Assembly (NCBI RefSeq): GCF_010119935.1 | Contig: NZ_CP048209.1 | Location: forward strand, 62,001-126,000 | Length of the DNA: 64,000 bases | Direction of reading: 5' to 3' | From: Paenibacillus lycopersici | GTDB taxonomy: Bacteria > Bacillota > Bacilli > Paenibacillales > Paenibacillaceae | Part shown: positions 43,645 through 54,900 of the stretch, one piece after another | Layout of the letters: every line of letters starts with the position of its first letter | Position numbering within the stretch: the first letter of the stretch is position 1 | The notes under the pieces: model-generated | Told to the model about the DNA's origin: nothing | Database searches by the model: none | Seen by the model: only the letters and a program-made list of their open reading frames with translations | Made by a program: the position numbers and the translations under genes

Positions 43645-43695
43645 GGCCTCACTTATGGTACGGTTCTCCGTAACATCTATTGCCCCTCATAAGTG
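43645..43695 (-). repeat. Hairpin repeat copy R1
   Basis: Core GGCCTCACTTATGGTACGG continues to CTCCGTAACATCTAT at 43680. CACTTATG (43650-43657) also pairs with CATAAGTG (43688-43695), so this copy could form a long two-part hairpin. It lies between the CAP-protein stop and the upstream region of the hypothetical gene at 43059-43526. Three related copies occur at 55.1, 58.2 and 60.3 kb. Confidence 0.75.
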
Positions 43696-43703
43696 CGAAT
43701 CTG

Positions 43704-44945
43704 CTACTTTGAATGAATTACGGCAGTCCAGTTTGCGGCGTCCCACGTTACCGCAGCGTCTAGTGCCTCACTTGCGAAGCGGAGAGGCACGAATGTAGTT
43801 CCGTTCATGTCGGTGAATGGGACTGTGGTTAGGGTGATCGGCTTGTCGTCGACTGTGGCGGTCTTGTTGCCGATCTGTAGGTGGATTGTGGTACTGTCCT
43901 TGATGATGTCGATGGACTTGTCCTTCGCGTTATAGGATAAGGTTGCACCTAGCTTCTCGAATACCCCGCGAAGCGGGATGAATGTGCTGCCATTCATTAT
44001 TCGAGGCTTCGGATTTACCGTTATATAGGTGCCGTTGAGCTGGATACCGATGTTGTTCTGGCTGTATGAAGCGGCGTCGCTCTCCGTGGTGAAGGACCAT
44101 GTCTTGTTGAAGGTCTTACTCGCGTCGGAACCCGCCCAAGGCGTGAACGTTACCGAGACGGTGTAGGTCTCGTTGTACGCCAAAGGAGACTTCGGAATGA
44201 TATGCCAGTAGTTCGATGCAGTAAAAGGCTTAAAGAACGGTATTGGTTCGCCTGCGCTGTTGGTAAGGGTTACATCTATGCCTTCCAGCAGATAAGGGGT
44301 CTTGATCGTAATAATCTGCCCTGACCGAGCTGCGCCGAATGGCTCGATGGGGTTGGGGATTTCATGCCCGTAGAAACTCGTGACAACGTTGGTCTGACCA
44401 TCGTAAGGGTACGTGGCGTATCCCATAGTATTGGCTGCGCAAGCGATCTCGATGACAACGGCACTGCCATATATACCGACACCAATCTCCGTGGCTTCCG
44501 GTGCAATCAATGGCTCGCGGTGGTACGCCGTGTTCAGAAACTCCTCAATAATGGCGTGCGGATCGCTCTCGTCCACGGTCATAATCTCCCAAGTGGGGAT
44601 CGATGTATCGCCCCCGACGGCGTGGATTCGATCGGCGTGAGTCACACCTGTGAATCCTTGACCGAGCGGGTTCTCATCGTGGTTGTAGTAGACATTGGCG
44701 ATCATGTAAACAGCGTGGTTCTGGGCTGCTTCGGTGAGGTACGGGTTGAGCTTGACCGTGGGCAACCCCATAGCGGTCCGAACCGCGTTGAGATCATCCA
44801 AAATCCGCGTCGCGAAGTTCGTGCCGCTATCGTTGGACAAGACGCGTTGTATTGCCGATGCTGGCAACGTAGCCGCTATCAATGATGTGGCTAGACCCCC
44901 AAACAGCAACGTAAGGACCAAGCTTATGGTGCCAATCTGCTTCAT
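43704..44945 (-). CDS. Secreted CAP-domain protein with copper-amine-oxidase-like stalk domain
   Basis: This 413-residue exported protein has a signal peptide (about residues 1-31), a CAP/SCP domain (about 45-200; LDDLNAVRTAMGLPTVKLNP then AAQNHAVYMIANVYYNHDEN, with the CAP histidines), a beta-rich middle domain (about 210-300) and a C-terminal copper_amine_oxidN1 domain (FIPLRGVFEKLGATLSYNAK and FVPLRFASEALDAAVTWDA). The last domain is a common cell-surface stalk in Paenibacillaceae. GGAGG precedes the start. It follows the giant SLH gene on the same strand, past a terminator. Confidence 0.9.
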   Translation of the reverse strand: MKQIGTISLVLTLLFGGLATSLIAATLPASAIQRVLSNDSGTNFATRILDDLNAVRTAMGLPTVKLNPYLTEAAQNHAVYMIANVYYNHDENPLGQGFTGVTHADRIHAVGGDTSIPTWEIMTVDESDPHAIIEEFLNTAYHREPLIAPEATEIGVGIYGSAVVIEIACAANTMGYATYPYDGQTNVVTSFYGHEIPNPIEPFGAARSGQIITIKTPYLLEGIDVTLTNSAGEPIPFFKPFTASNYWHIIPKSPLAYNETYTVSVTFTPWAGSDASKTFNKTWSFTTESDAASYSQNNIGIQLNGTYITVNPKPRIMNGSTFIPLRGVFEKLGATLSYNAKDKSIDIIKDSTTIHLQIGNKTATVDDKPITLTTVPFTDMNGTTFVPLRFASEALDAAVTWDAANWTAVIHSK

Positions 44946-44973
44946 GATAGACCTCCAGCGTTGGTTATAGGGA

Positions 44974-45005
44974 AAGGGGCTTCTCCGTTATCGGATAAGC
45001 CCCTT
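44974..45005 (-). terminator. Terminator after the SLH gene
   Basis: AAGGGGCTT pairs with AAGCCCCTT, with an inner TCCG/CGGA extension and a 4-base loop. It lies 24 bases after the SLH stop on the minus strand and separates it from the CAP gene. Confidence 0.75.
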
Positions 45006-45029
45006 CATCCTGTCATCCAAGCGATCTAG

Positions 45030-48000
45030 TTAAATTGTGATCGGAGCGTCGCCGGTGAACGTACCGGAGTCATTGAATATCGCGTCGGCCGTATTGGCAA
45101 TTGTACCGTTGTTCGTGATTGTTCCGAAGTTCGTGATTGTTCCGAAGTTCGTGATGGAGCTGCCGTTCGTGATCATGCCGGAGTTCGTGATGGAACTATT
45201 GTTCGTGATCGTGCCATTGTTCGTGATGACGCCGGTGCCGTCATAGCCTGTGATTGTGCCGTCATTGACTACAGTCGCCGAGCTTAGAATATTGAATGTG
45301 CCGTCAACGATAAGCGTTGCGGCCATAGCCAGCGTAACTGTACCGCTCGCATTCAATGTAGCATCATCCAAGACGTTCCAGTAATAGCCTTCGCCCAACG
45401 TCGTATTACTCGCATTCAGCGTCGCGCCTGCCGAAACCTCAATATTGCCATCGAGCGTAGAGTTGCTCACATTCAGCGTCGCGCCTTCCGCAAGGGTCAA
45501 TGTGTGGCCGCTCAGCATCGTATCACTTATGCTTAGCGTTACGCCTTCCGGGAGGGTCCAATCATCCGTCAGCGTAGCACCGCTTACGGATACTTCTGTT
45601 GAAGATACGACCGTGACAATCGCTGAATCCAAATCTAATGCTCCGGAGCTGGAGATCCATTCAGGAAGCGACTCGGAAGTTGACCCGGCCTCCTGCACAG
45701 AGTTCGTTGCTGTGCTCATCACCATTCCGAGCCCTTCATTAGCACCGTACACCCAAACCTGCAGCTTCTTCCCTAAGTCCCCCGCCGCAACCGTGTAACT
45801 CGCCGTTGTACTTCCTGCACCGGTCGCAGACACGTACCGGTCGCCTCCGACTATATCTTGTACCATCCATTCATAGGTCACGCGGTTGCCTGCAGGATTG
45901 CCATCATCCATCGTTACAGCGGCTGTAAGGGTATCGCCGACTCGAGGTGATGAGTCGTTGACGGCGACACTCTTGATATACACGCCTACCGCACTTGTAG
46001 GTTCGCTCGTTACGGCTCCAACCGCTCGACCCATATACGACGCCACAACTCGCAGCTGCTTGCCTTCATCTGCTGCCGCAACCGTGTAACTCGCCGTTGT
46101 ACTTCCCGAACCGGTAGCGTTCGTGTACGTTTCGCTGCCTGCTGTCGTTTCGACTTGCCATTGATACGTCACTTGACTACCCGCCGCACTGCCATCACCC
46201 ATGGTCACGCTGGCGGTAAGGATATCGCCAAAGGCTGGGGACATATTGCCGATCGTGACAGAAGTGATCGGAACGGACACTGCGCCGGTCGTTGCGGTTT
46301 GCGTGCCGACAATCGGGCTTACTCCTGTCACCGCCACTTGCAGTTTCTTGCCCCTGTCCGCTGTTGCGACCGTGTAACTCGCGGTTGTATTGCCCGTACC
46401 TGTGGCATTCGAATACGTTCCGCTTCCTGCTGCCGTTTCGATTTTCCATTGATACGTCACGCGGCTGCCGGCGGCATTACCATCACCCATCGTTACATTG
46501 GCATTCAGGGTGTCCCCTACTGCGGGGGTTGTATTGTCGATACTAACCTTAGATATCGTGTAATCAGGCGTCCACTGTGCGACATAAGTGACATCTCCAA
46601 GGGGCATTGTCGTCGGTATAGCAGGGGACCAGCCCGCGAATGCATAGCCTGCCCTTGTAGTGGACAACAGATTTATAAAGGAAAGGGAATTCCCATATAG
46701 CGTACTTAAGGTGTAATTGCCTGTCCTTCCATTGACGACCCCTCCATTGGGATCGAGCGTCACCTTGTAGCTGTTGCGTTTGTAATACAGCTTCAATTGG
46801 AGCGGGCTGCTCGTCGAATCGATGACGGTACCCGATGCAACTGCAGCTGTCACGGCGGAGTCAACCGTGAAGCCTTCATAACTCTTCGGTGTTGCAGTGA
46901 CCGTTGCACCTACTGGACCGCTTAACGTCTCCTTCTCGGTTATGGTGTATTGCCCCGTTGTATCCGGCCTATAATGGGTCACCGTATACGATGCCGTCTT
47001 CGAGTTCCACTGTGCGATGAAAGTCATATCATGCGCCTGCACCGTAGTTGGGAGGGAAGGTGTCCATCCGGTGAGTATCTCCCCCGATCCTTGGGCCGTT
47101 GCCTTATTGATGGTGGCTACGCTGCCTACAGTAGCACCATACGGATAAGTGAATACATAGGGGTCGTCCGTATCCCCAACGAAAGCCCTGCCGCCCAGGT
47201 CATAGGTGACTTTATACATGTTGCGTGTGTAGTACAGCCTTAGAACAGTCGATCCATCACCTGATATGGTACTTGACACAAGCGTGGCCGGATTGCTGCT
47301 GTTAAAGGTGAAGCCTTCATAGCTCTTAATCTCTGCCGTAATCGTTGCGGTATCCGTTGTGCCGATATAATCCTGCTGGTCGACTACGGTGTAGGTATCG
47401 CTTAGCACCGGCTTAAGCTGATTGTTCACAACCATGTTCTGTTGCAAATAGACGACTTTGTAAGAGGTATCGTTTCTAGCCTGCCACTTCGCGGTGTATG
47501 CGGTATCTTGCTCCGGCACCGTACCCGGAATGGATGTTATGCCGTCGGACTTGAACCATCCAACCAGCGTATAACCCGGTCTGGATATCGCAGGCCTCCA
47601 TGTGAAGGCCTTCCCTATTTGCAATGAATTCGTAACGGTTTGGCCGCCAGCATAGCCGGCATTAAAAGTCATCACTCGCGTATCACGCACGTAATAAACC
47701 TTAACCGCTGTCGTACCGTACCCATTAATGTACGCTTTGTAATTTGAACCTACGCCAGCTCCTCCCGTAAAGTAGGAATATACATACCCTTGGGCCTTGA
47801 ATCGGTCGGTATTCTTAAGCGTAATCTCCGTAAAGGCTGTGCCCGTAAAGTTCTCAGTCGCAGCGAGCGATGCAGACCCGCTGTTCGGATCGACTAGATA
47901 ATGCTCCACCGTGTACGGCATATCTGTTCTCACTGCCCAATGCGCGTAGAGCCAGACGGTCTCCCCCGGCATGGTAGCAGGAACGGTATACTTCGTGCCG

Positions 48001-51000
48001 CCCTCAGGTGCGGTATACCAGCCCTCAAAAGAATATCCCGGCAATTTAGGATCGGACGGAGCTGTAATGTTGTCTTTATACGCCGCAAAAATGTAGGTTA
48101 ACAGCCCTCCGGTTTGTGCATTAAATACCAGCGCCTTGTTGCCTGAATATTTCGTCCACGTCAAATCATATGTGCGCTGAATAGGGGATGAAGTGAAAGC
48201 TAGAGGCGCGTTATTCCATCTAACCGTCATGGTTCCGCTAGCGGCACTCTGGTTTGGATCAGTCGGCTTGAGCGTGTTCGTCTTAGAATCATACGTGAAG
48301 TTCGTATTATCTACCGTGATAGTGAAATTCGATTTGTCGAAAGCCTTCGAGTATGTGTCCCCGGTTGTCATGCTCATCACACTCATCGTGAAAATACCGG
48401 ATGGTAATGTGATACTCTTGGTCGTATCTCCCGAAAGCTTGATAGCCAACGCATCATCCTGTGAGTAGGCGAAGTCATCGATACTTTCTTCCGACCCCAC
48501 CGAGAGAAGCGGCCAGGTGTTGTCGTACAGCGGCACATTGGCCGAGAGCAAACCATCGCCCAACTGTGCCCCGACTTCGGACTCCAAGTAAATGCCAAGT
48601 TCCAGATACAGGGCGCCGAGAGACGCGGTGGTCTTCTTGCCGCCCGAACTCTTCAATTCGTAATAGAAGAAGCCCCACAAATTCAAGTAAACGCCGGGCT
48701 CAACGGAGATGCCAATGCTATCCCAATCGACACTTCCAACACCTGCCTGCAATTCCACCTTAACACCCGCTCGCAATCCGAGCGTACCTAGGACATAAAA
48801 CTTAAACTGGTAATCCCCGTCGCCGGACAAGCTTACGGTGCTGCTGCTGCCTGTGAAACTGAAAATGCGCACTGTGGCCGAGTACCGCTTGGCACTCCTA
48901 TAACTGAAATCAACACCCACCGTCAGATTCACATTGGCACTGACAACGAAGTCTACTGAAAATTTGACCTCAACGATTCCGATGACCACTCTTACCCTTT
49001 TATCAACGAGTTCTTTGTTAATTAATGGGACCCATTCCGTCTCGTCCTCTAGTATGCTTTGGTACCTAGCCTTCAATGTCGTCGCGTCTACTCCGGTATC
49101 TTGCACACCCTCAATCAACGCTTGGAGCTCTGTCGCGATGTCCTGTACTTCCCCTATTCTCCCGGCTTTCTTGGCTTCCAGCCAGTCCGTTAACGCATCC
49201 TCCAACTGATCAGGCGCGACGGTGGCGATCTCAGCCGTGATGTTGATCCCAGTAAACGTATAGGCATCCAAGTTAGCCGTGATGATATAATCATCGAGGA
49301 TCGGGATAAACCAATACCAATGCCATTGGGTATCCCCATTGATACTGAGATCCAAGCGCATTTCTTCGACGAAAGTCGCGGTCAGGTGGATGACGATGTC
49401 ACTCTCGTCGTTCATATGAATGACGATATCGGCGCCCACTTGAAGAGAGACACTTACGCCAGATCCGGAGAGGTTCGTCAGCGTACGGCTTATAGAAGGT
49501 ACGACGGTCAGATTTTCCACGTCTACTTTGGAACCAGCGCTTTCTGCAGCCATTGGCGCAAGCGCATCGTACTGCTGCTTGAAACTGTCGGTGTGCAACG
49601 CCAAGTCAGACAGATAATCAGCAGCTTGAACGACGAATCCGCTAGCTACCGCGTGCTGCTTGATTTGCCCTTCCAACGTTGCGACATCCGCATCGGACAA
49701 TAACTGATCGCCATCAAGCGCTTGTTGCTGATAGACATCCAGAGCGCTCGTGACTTGATCCAGTGTGGCATCGGTATACGTAATGATATCCATCTCTGCG
49801 TCATGTGTAATCGACGTGATGAGACCATAACCTGCCGAAGTGGCTTGGCTATCGAACTCACCGTTGTAGAAGGCGATAAAGTCGCCCGCATTGACAACAG
49901 TGAGTTCATTCAGACCCAATGGCGCATACTGACTGTCGCTATAGTTCATCGTGGCATGCTCTACCGTGATGGAATGGTTCGTTGCGTCTCCATCTGTGTC
50001 CGCTGCCTCACTCACGGGTAGAATATCCGGTTTGGTCATCACGTTCTTGGAATCCGCATGGATATAGATGTAGGTGTTGCCATTGATCGCTGTGATCCGT
50101 ACATAAGCGACCTCGCCGTTATCGGTATCGCTTGTCTCCGCGGTACGCAGATCAGGACGAACCCCTTCATAGATCGCGACGATATCACCAGCTTGAATCA
50201 CCGTACTCCCGGTATAATCGAAAGTACCGCCACTCGAATTCGCCGCATTTAGATCTGTTTCGCTATCGCCTACCCCTGTCGTGATCACCGGAATCGCGGG
50301 GGAGTCCACATCCTTGCCATCTAGTATCATATTCGATACGTCCGCGAATGATAGATAGATCATGTCCGGATTCAGCGGTACATGCATGATTGCTTGTTTA
50401 GCGATGCTAAACACATAGATGGTTGTTGTTGCGTCTTGACCTTGGAAAGACAGATTGGTGTCCGTCAGCGTGAGTTGGTACGTGTTCCCTTCCTCGAATT
50501 TGCCGCCTTGGGCCGCGGATGTTACTTTGAATTGACCTTTCGCGCCGGTGACGACAATACCCGCAAACGCGGGATTCGCCGAGGAATCGAACGTCATACC
50601 CGCTTGCACTTGAGCAGCCGTCATGCTGCCTGTCGCATCGGTCACGTCGATGGTGAAGGTTGGCGCCTGATCCAGCACCGTTACACTTGGAATACTCTCC
50701 ACGGCCCTATCGACGCTTGCCATATAGTTGGCATACAGCGTCATATTCCCGGTGACTGGCTCACCCTCGACGAGTACTCGTGTCCATGCACTGTCCTTAT
50801 ACCAACCTTGAAATATAAATCCTTGCTTTATTGGAGCCGGCAGATTGCTCAGCGCATCACCTTTGTGAAGCTTAAGGCTAGCAATAGCCGAGCCGCCATT
50901 GGTTTCAAACGTAATGGTATAAGTAGCCGCGTTGGAGCTTCCTGAGTTACTGCCGCCGCCACCGCTGCTAGCATTCTCGTTCTCTGGTGTTGGGGTTGGC

Positions 51001-51770
51001 GTTGGCGTTGGACCTACTTGATTCTGGCTCGCCCAAACCTTTACAACTTCGTTGCTGCGCATGCAAAAAGCAGCCGCTTCAGCACGAGTTGCATTGGCGT
51101 GTGGATTGAAGTTGCCTTTTGCATCTCCGGTAAGCAAGCCTGCCTGCCACAGCTTGAGGACCGCATCGACCGCCCAAGGAGAAATGTCGGCGATGTCATT
51201 TGGTTCCGTCATTACGCTGGCGTCCGTTTGATAAGCGATGTTCTCGCTTTCAAAATACCGCAAAGTCAGCGTCGCCATTTGTTCTCTTGATAGCGTCGCG
51301 TTCGGTGCAAAGGCGTAGCTATCCGTGCCGCTTGTAATGCCTTTCTCAACCGCCCATTGCACATAAGGTGCATACCAAGCGGTCAGCGGCACATCTGTAA
51401 ATACAGAAGCGGTGTATTTACTTACATCGATGCCTGCGATTCGTCCAAGCACCGTTACATACATGGCGCGAGTCATTGTACCTTTGGGCGAGAAGGTACC
51501 TTGTCCCATACCCGTGAATATACCATGCTGCTGCACATACATGACATCATCATAGAACCAATCTGTTGATTTAACATCTTGAAATGTATTTTGCGCTGTC
51601 CCTGCATTCTGTGATGCATCATGCCATGTTATTGGCTTAGTAGAGGAGACTGTAGGCGCAACCCCACTTGTTGGAGCGGCAAGCGCCCCCATTGGCATTA
51701 ACGATACCAACATGGAAACTAAAAGGATGAAGCTAATCGTTCGCTTAAGTCCCTTGTTCAAGTTCAACAT
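45030..51770 (-). CDS. Giant SLH-anchored surface protein with InlB-type and Ig-like repeats
   Basis: This 2246-residue exported protein is attached to the cell wall by three SLH domains. Order: signal peptide (1-32), SLH at about 62-110, 122-172 and 186-240, a Pro/Thr then Gly/Ser linker, one InlB B-repeat (about 285-345), a ~900-residue region with internal beta structure, then four InlB B-repeats alternating with MucBP-like units (about 1290-1760; GYSFEGWYT, GYTLVGWF), three Ig-like repeats of ~90 residues (VTYQW...STTASYTVA) and a C-terminal beta-helix-like run of ITNNGTI units. Adhesion or matrix binding is likely. An ATG overlaps GGAAGG, so a TTG at 51761 may be the true start. Confidence 0.9.
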   Translation of the reverse strand: MLNLNKGLKRTISFILLVSMLVSLMPMGALAAPTSGVAPTVSSTKPITWHDASQNAGTAQNTFQDVKSTDWFYDDVMYVQQHGIFTGMGQGTFSPKGTMTRAMYVTVLGRIAGIDVSKYTASVFTDVPLTAWYAPYVQWAVEKGITSGTDSYAFAPNATLSREQMATLTLRYFESENIAYQTDASVMTEPNDIADISPWAVDAVLKLWQAGLLTGDAKGNFNPHANATRAEAAAFCMRSNEVVKVWASQNQVGPTPTPTPTPENENASSGGGGSNSGSSNAATYTITFETNGGSAIASLKLHKGDALSNLPAPIKQGFIFQGWYKDSAWTRVLVEGEPVTGNMTLYANYMASVDRAVESIPSVTVLDQAPTFTIDVTDATGSMTAAQVQAGMTFDSSANPAFAGIVVTGAKGQFKVTSAAQGGKFEEGNTYQLTLTDTNLSFQGQDATTTIYVFSIAKQAIMHVPLNPDMIYLSFADVSNMILDGKDVDSPAIPVITTGVGDSETDLNAANSSGGTFDYTGSTVIQAGDIVAIYEGVRPDLRTAETSDTDNGEVAYVRITAINGNTYIYIHADSKNVMTKPDILPVSEAADTDGDATNHSITVEHATMNYSDSQYAPLGLNELTVVNAGDFIAFYNGEFDSQATSAGYGLITSITHDAEMDIITYTDATLDQVTSALDVYQQQALDGDQLLSDADVATLEGQIKQHAVASGFVVQAADYLSDLALHTDSFKQQYDALAPMAAESAGSKVDVENLTVVPSISRTLTNLSGSGVSVSLQVGADIVIHMNDESDIVIHLTATFVEEMRLDLSINGDTQWHWYWFIPILDDYIITANLDAYTFTGINITAEIATVAPDQLEDALTDWLEAKKAGRIGEVQDIATELQALIEGVQDTGVDATTLKARYQSILEDETEWVPLINKELVDKRVRVVIGIVEVKFSVDFVVSANVNLTVGVDFSYRSAKRYSATVRIFSFTGSSSTVSLSGDGDYQFKFYVLGTLGLRAGVKVELQAGVGSVDWDSIGISVEPGVYLNLWGFFYYELKSSGGKKTTASLGALYLELGIYLESEVGAQLGDGLLSANVPLYDNTWPLLSVGSEESIDDFAYSQDDALAIKLSGDTTKSITLPSGIFTMSVMSMTTGDTYSKAFDKSNFTITVDNTNFTYDSKTNTLKPTDPNQSAASGTMTVRWNNAPLAFTSSPIQRTYDLTWTKYSGNKALVFNAQTGGLLTYIFAAYKDNITAPSDPKLPGYSFEGWYTAPEGGTKYTVPATMPGETVWLYAHWAVRTDMPYTVEHYLVDPNSGSASLAATENFTGTAFTEITLKNTDRFKAQGYVYSYFTGGAGVGSNYKAYINGYGTTAVKVYYVRDTRVMTFNAGYAGGQTVTNSLQIGKAFTWRPAISRPGYTLVGWFKSDGITSIPGTVPEQDTAYTAKWQARNDTSYKVVYLQQNMVVNNQLKPVLSDTYTVVDQQDYIGTTDTATITAEIKSYEGFTFNSSNPATLVSSTISGDGSTVLRLYYTRNMYKVTYDLGGRAFVGDTDDPYVFTYPYGATVGSVATINKATAQGSGEILTGWTPSLPTTVQAHDMTFIAQWNSKTASYTVTHYRPDTTGQYTITEKETLSGPVGATVTATPKSYEGFTVDSAVTAAVASGTVIDSTSSPLQLKLYYKRNSYKVTLDPNGGVVNGRTGNYTLSTLYGNSLSFINLLSTTRAGYAFAGWSPAIPTTMPLGDVTYVAQWTPDYTISKVSIDNTTPAVGDTLNANVTMGDGNAAGSRVTYQWKIETAAGSGTYSNATGTGNTTASYTVATADRGKKLQVAVTGVSPIVGTQTATTGAVSVPITSVTIGNMSPAFGDILTASVTMGDGSAAGSQVTYQWQVETTAGSETYTNATGSGSTTASYTVAAADEGKQLRVVASYMGRAVGAVTSEPTSAVGVYIKSVAVNDSSPRVGDTLTAAVTMDDGNPAGNRVTYEWMVQDIVGGDRYVSATGAGSTTASYTVAAGDLGKKLQVWVYGANEGLGMVMSTATNSVQEAGSTSESLPEWISSSGALDLDSAIVTVVSSTEVSVSGATLTDDWTLPEGVTLSISDTMLSGHTLTLAEGATLNVSNSTLDGNIEVSAGATLNASNTTLGEGYYWNVLDDATLNASGTVTLAMAATLIVDGTFNILSSATVVNDGTITGYDGTGVITNNGTITNNSSITNSGMITNGSSITNFGTITNFGTITNNGTIANTADAIFNDSGTFTGDAPITI
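45094..45235 (-). repeat. 18-base tandem repeats encoding ITN-x-GTI units
   Basis: Near the 3' end of the SLH gene, degenerate 18-base units built on GTTCGTGAT (plus-strand view) repeat about seven times. They encode the six-residue pattern TITN-x-G. They lie within the coding frame and are not a CRISPR array. Confidence 0.8.
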
Positions 51771-51870
51771 CCTTCCGATATCATGTTAAAATCCAGCAAG
51801 ATTCGATGTTTTTCTACACCATAGCACGACCGATCTAAACAACCTCTAAACAATTCGCTCCTAGCAAAGA

Positions 51871-51907
51871 AGCCTCCCCCCGTCATCCTAGATGACGGAG
51901 GGAGGCT
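51871..51907 (-). terminator. Terminator after the MalT/SARP-like regulator gene
   Basis: AGCCTCCC and CCGTCATC pair with GATGACGG and GGGAGGCT over a 3-base loop, giving a stem of about 16 bp, followed by TTCTTT on the minus strand. It lies 21 bases after the stop and makes the SLH gene a separate transcription unit. Confidence 0.88.
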
Positions 51908-51928
51908 CCCCTCCTAGAAGAAAATGCT

Positions 51929-54900
51929 TTAGTTCATATCTAGCAACCTCCTGACCGCTTCCTTCGGCTCCATCCCGAACTCGGTCAGCAACATCTTCCG
52001 GAGTGATTCATATTGCTTGATCGCCGAGAAGCGGTCACCCGCCAACAACAGCACGCGAATGAGCAGCTCATGAATATAATCATTCAACGGATCGCGCGCA
52101 AGCGCCTGCCTCAGCAATTCCCCAGCGGCATCATATTGACCCTTCTCCTTCTCACGTTCATGGAGACGAATCAAGATCGCGACGTACTCGCTTTCCAAGC
52201 GCATTCTCATCGGCTCTGCCCATTCGTACGAAGTGCCTGCCATATAGCCCTCTCCATATAATTGAACAAGCTCACTGGCAAAGTCCCGCAGCTTCATGTC
52301 ATCGATCTGCGTCTGAGCAGCCAGCAGACGATCCCACTCATCGAAATCGCATTCCAACTGGCCCATATCGATTCGGTAACCGTCTTCCACATACTGAACG
52401 ATGCCATCAAGGCCGATTTGGCTTAAAGCCTTGCGTAAATAGTGAGCCGTCGTATTAAACTGGGCCCCTGCCCGGTCAACTTGTACCTCTCCCCACAAAG
52501 AATCGAGAATCCGATCCCTGCTCACCGCCTCACCGCGATGGTGCAGGAGAAAGGCCATCAACTCTTCGGTTTTGGATGTCCGCCACTTCATTGCAGTGCC
52601 GTTCTCCGTCTCTATTCGCAACCTTCCAAAACATCGAATCTTCATTCGTGGTAAAGCACGGTGATCGCTGAGCGCATGCAGTAAGAGACTCGCATAATTG
52701 GAAACTTCCTTTGATCCCGTACCTTTGTCTCCATAGGACTGCACATAAATAGACAACAACTCCGCCATCGCCGAGCCTTCGTCCACGAAGCTGCGGATGA
52801 ACCCTTGCGGCCTCGCGATACGCAGAGCGATATCCAGCTTCGCCAGCGCCGGCTTAATCCGACCGTCATGATATAGCGCCATGCTTTGCAAAATCAGAAT
52901 ATGAATGCGGTCCCGCAGACGGTCTTCCTTCGTCAATAGATGATACAGCCGCTCTGCGAGAGATAGCGCCGGTTCGAATTGTCCGCAGGCGGCAAGCACG
53001 CGAACGAGAGCCAACTGTTCGGGCACTTGGTCCAGCGTTGTTTCGTCCGAGTACGACATCCCGCATTGCTTCAACCACCGCTGAGCAGACGCCAAGTCGC
53101 CTTGGCGCACCGCCAGGCTCGCCTGTTCCGCTTCGATTTTGCGCAGGAAGATTTCATAATCGGGTGAGTCGATCTTCAGCTTAAGTTGTTCTAGCAGCAT
53201 CGCAGCTTCGAATGAATGTCCTCTCGCTTGTTGAATTCTCGAAGCCGCAACATCCAATTGATATAGATTGCGAGGAACTGGTGCGAATCCTTTAGCACGT
53301 TGTATGCGGTTGATCCAACCTTCTGCCGCCTCTAACTGATTCCACTCGTACAATAGCTTGGCGTATGAAGCATACATTGGCGAAGCATACGGATGGTTTA
53401 CCTGTTCCCGCCAATGATCTATCATCCTGGTGAAAAGTTGCGCCGCGCCATGATAGTCGTTAATGTAGCTCAGATGGTCATCGAATTCTTCGACGGAATA
53501 ATGCCTATTGTTGCCGCCTTGAATAAACAAGCTCTGCTCCGGTGCAAACTCATCACCGAGAATAAAATATTCGACTGTGCTGGCAAGGTCTTTGGCAACG
53601 TAGGCAGCAGAAGCACAAATGTAATAGATTTCTCCCATTGTCGCGCGCCATACGTCAGCGTCCATAAGATTCTTCATCGCTTCGAAACGGATTCGAAGCC
53701 GTTCCGCTCGATCCGGAATACTGCTAAACTGCCGGATACCAACCATGACATACAGACAAAAAAGCTCAACGGACGGCCGGTTCGATACATATTGCTCAGG
53801 CACTTGCATCACCCAACGAGCAACCACGACGTTTTTGCCACTAATCAGCAGCTCATTTAGATGACCCTCGATCAGGCGAACGGCACCTTCATAATGTCGT
53901 ACCGCCAAATAATGCTCTGCCGCTTCTTCAACAAAGCCATTATTTTCGAGCCATTGCGCGGCACGCACGTTGGCCTGAACCCACAGCTCAGGATTTGTTC
54001 GGGTGAGCATCGACTGTAGAAAATCAGACAGCAGATGATGATAGCGATACCAGCCGCGTTGATTGTCCAACGGAATAATGAATAGCTGAAGCCGTTCCAG
54101 TTGTTCCAGCTGTTGCTGGCCTCCCGCCTGACCAATCACCGCCTCGCACAAGGCGTAATTCATCTGACTTAACACCGAAGTTTGCAGCAAAAAATCGCGC
54201 ATCGCCTCCGGCAGATCGCGAATAACTTCTTCGAATAAGTAATCGGCTATGTGCTGCTGATGACCGCTGAATTGACGGATCGATTCGGCTAAATTGCGGC
54301 TCCGTTCCAGGGAGATCGCCGCAAGCCGCAAGCCGCTAATCCACCCCTCTGTTTGGTTGTGCAGGATATGGAGTTGCTCTGCAGACAGGTTCAATGTTGT
54401 CGTCTCTCGGAAGAAATCGGATACTTCCTCCGGTTGGAACCGCAGTTGTTCGATCGTAATTCGCCGCATATCACCTTTCGCCAGCAATCTTGTCGTCGGG
54501 AAGAGAAGGCCGCTGCGGCTTGCGATATAGAGATGAATATGATTGGGGAGAAGCTCGAGCAAATAACTCATCGACTTCTGGATGGCCGGCATCGCCACCA
54601 GATGATAATCGTCAAACATGATGACCAATTCATCTGGCAGTTGATTCAACTCGTTCAGCAACGCAGTCATTGCCGGCTCCATCGACGCGGAAGACGCAGA
54701 GGGCCCCTGAGCCAGCAGCGGCCAAACAGTCCGGCCAAAGCCGTCGACACGATGCTGGATCGAAGCGATGACCGTATTCCAGAATGTGATCCAGTGATCG
54801 TCTTGCTTAGCCAGTGATACCCATGCAACCCGCTTGCCGCTTTGTTTGGCCCATTCGCTTAACGCCGTCGTTTTCCCATAGCCGGACGGAGCGAATAAGA

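Noticed and set aside
45094..45235. CRISPR-like repeats
   Set aside because: The units are in frame, degenerate, spaced without unique spacers and encode a protein repeat.
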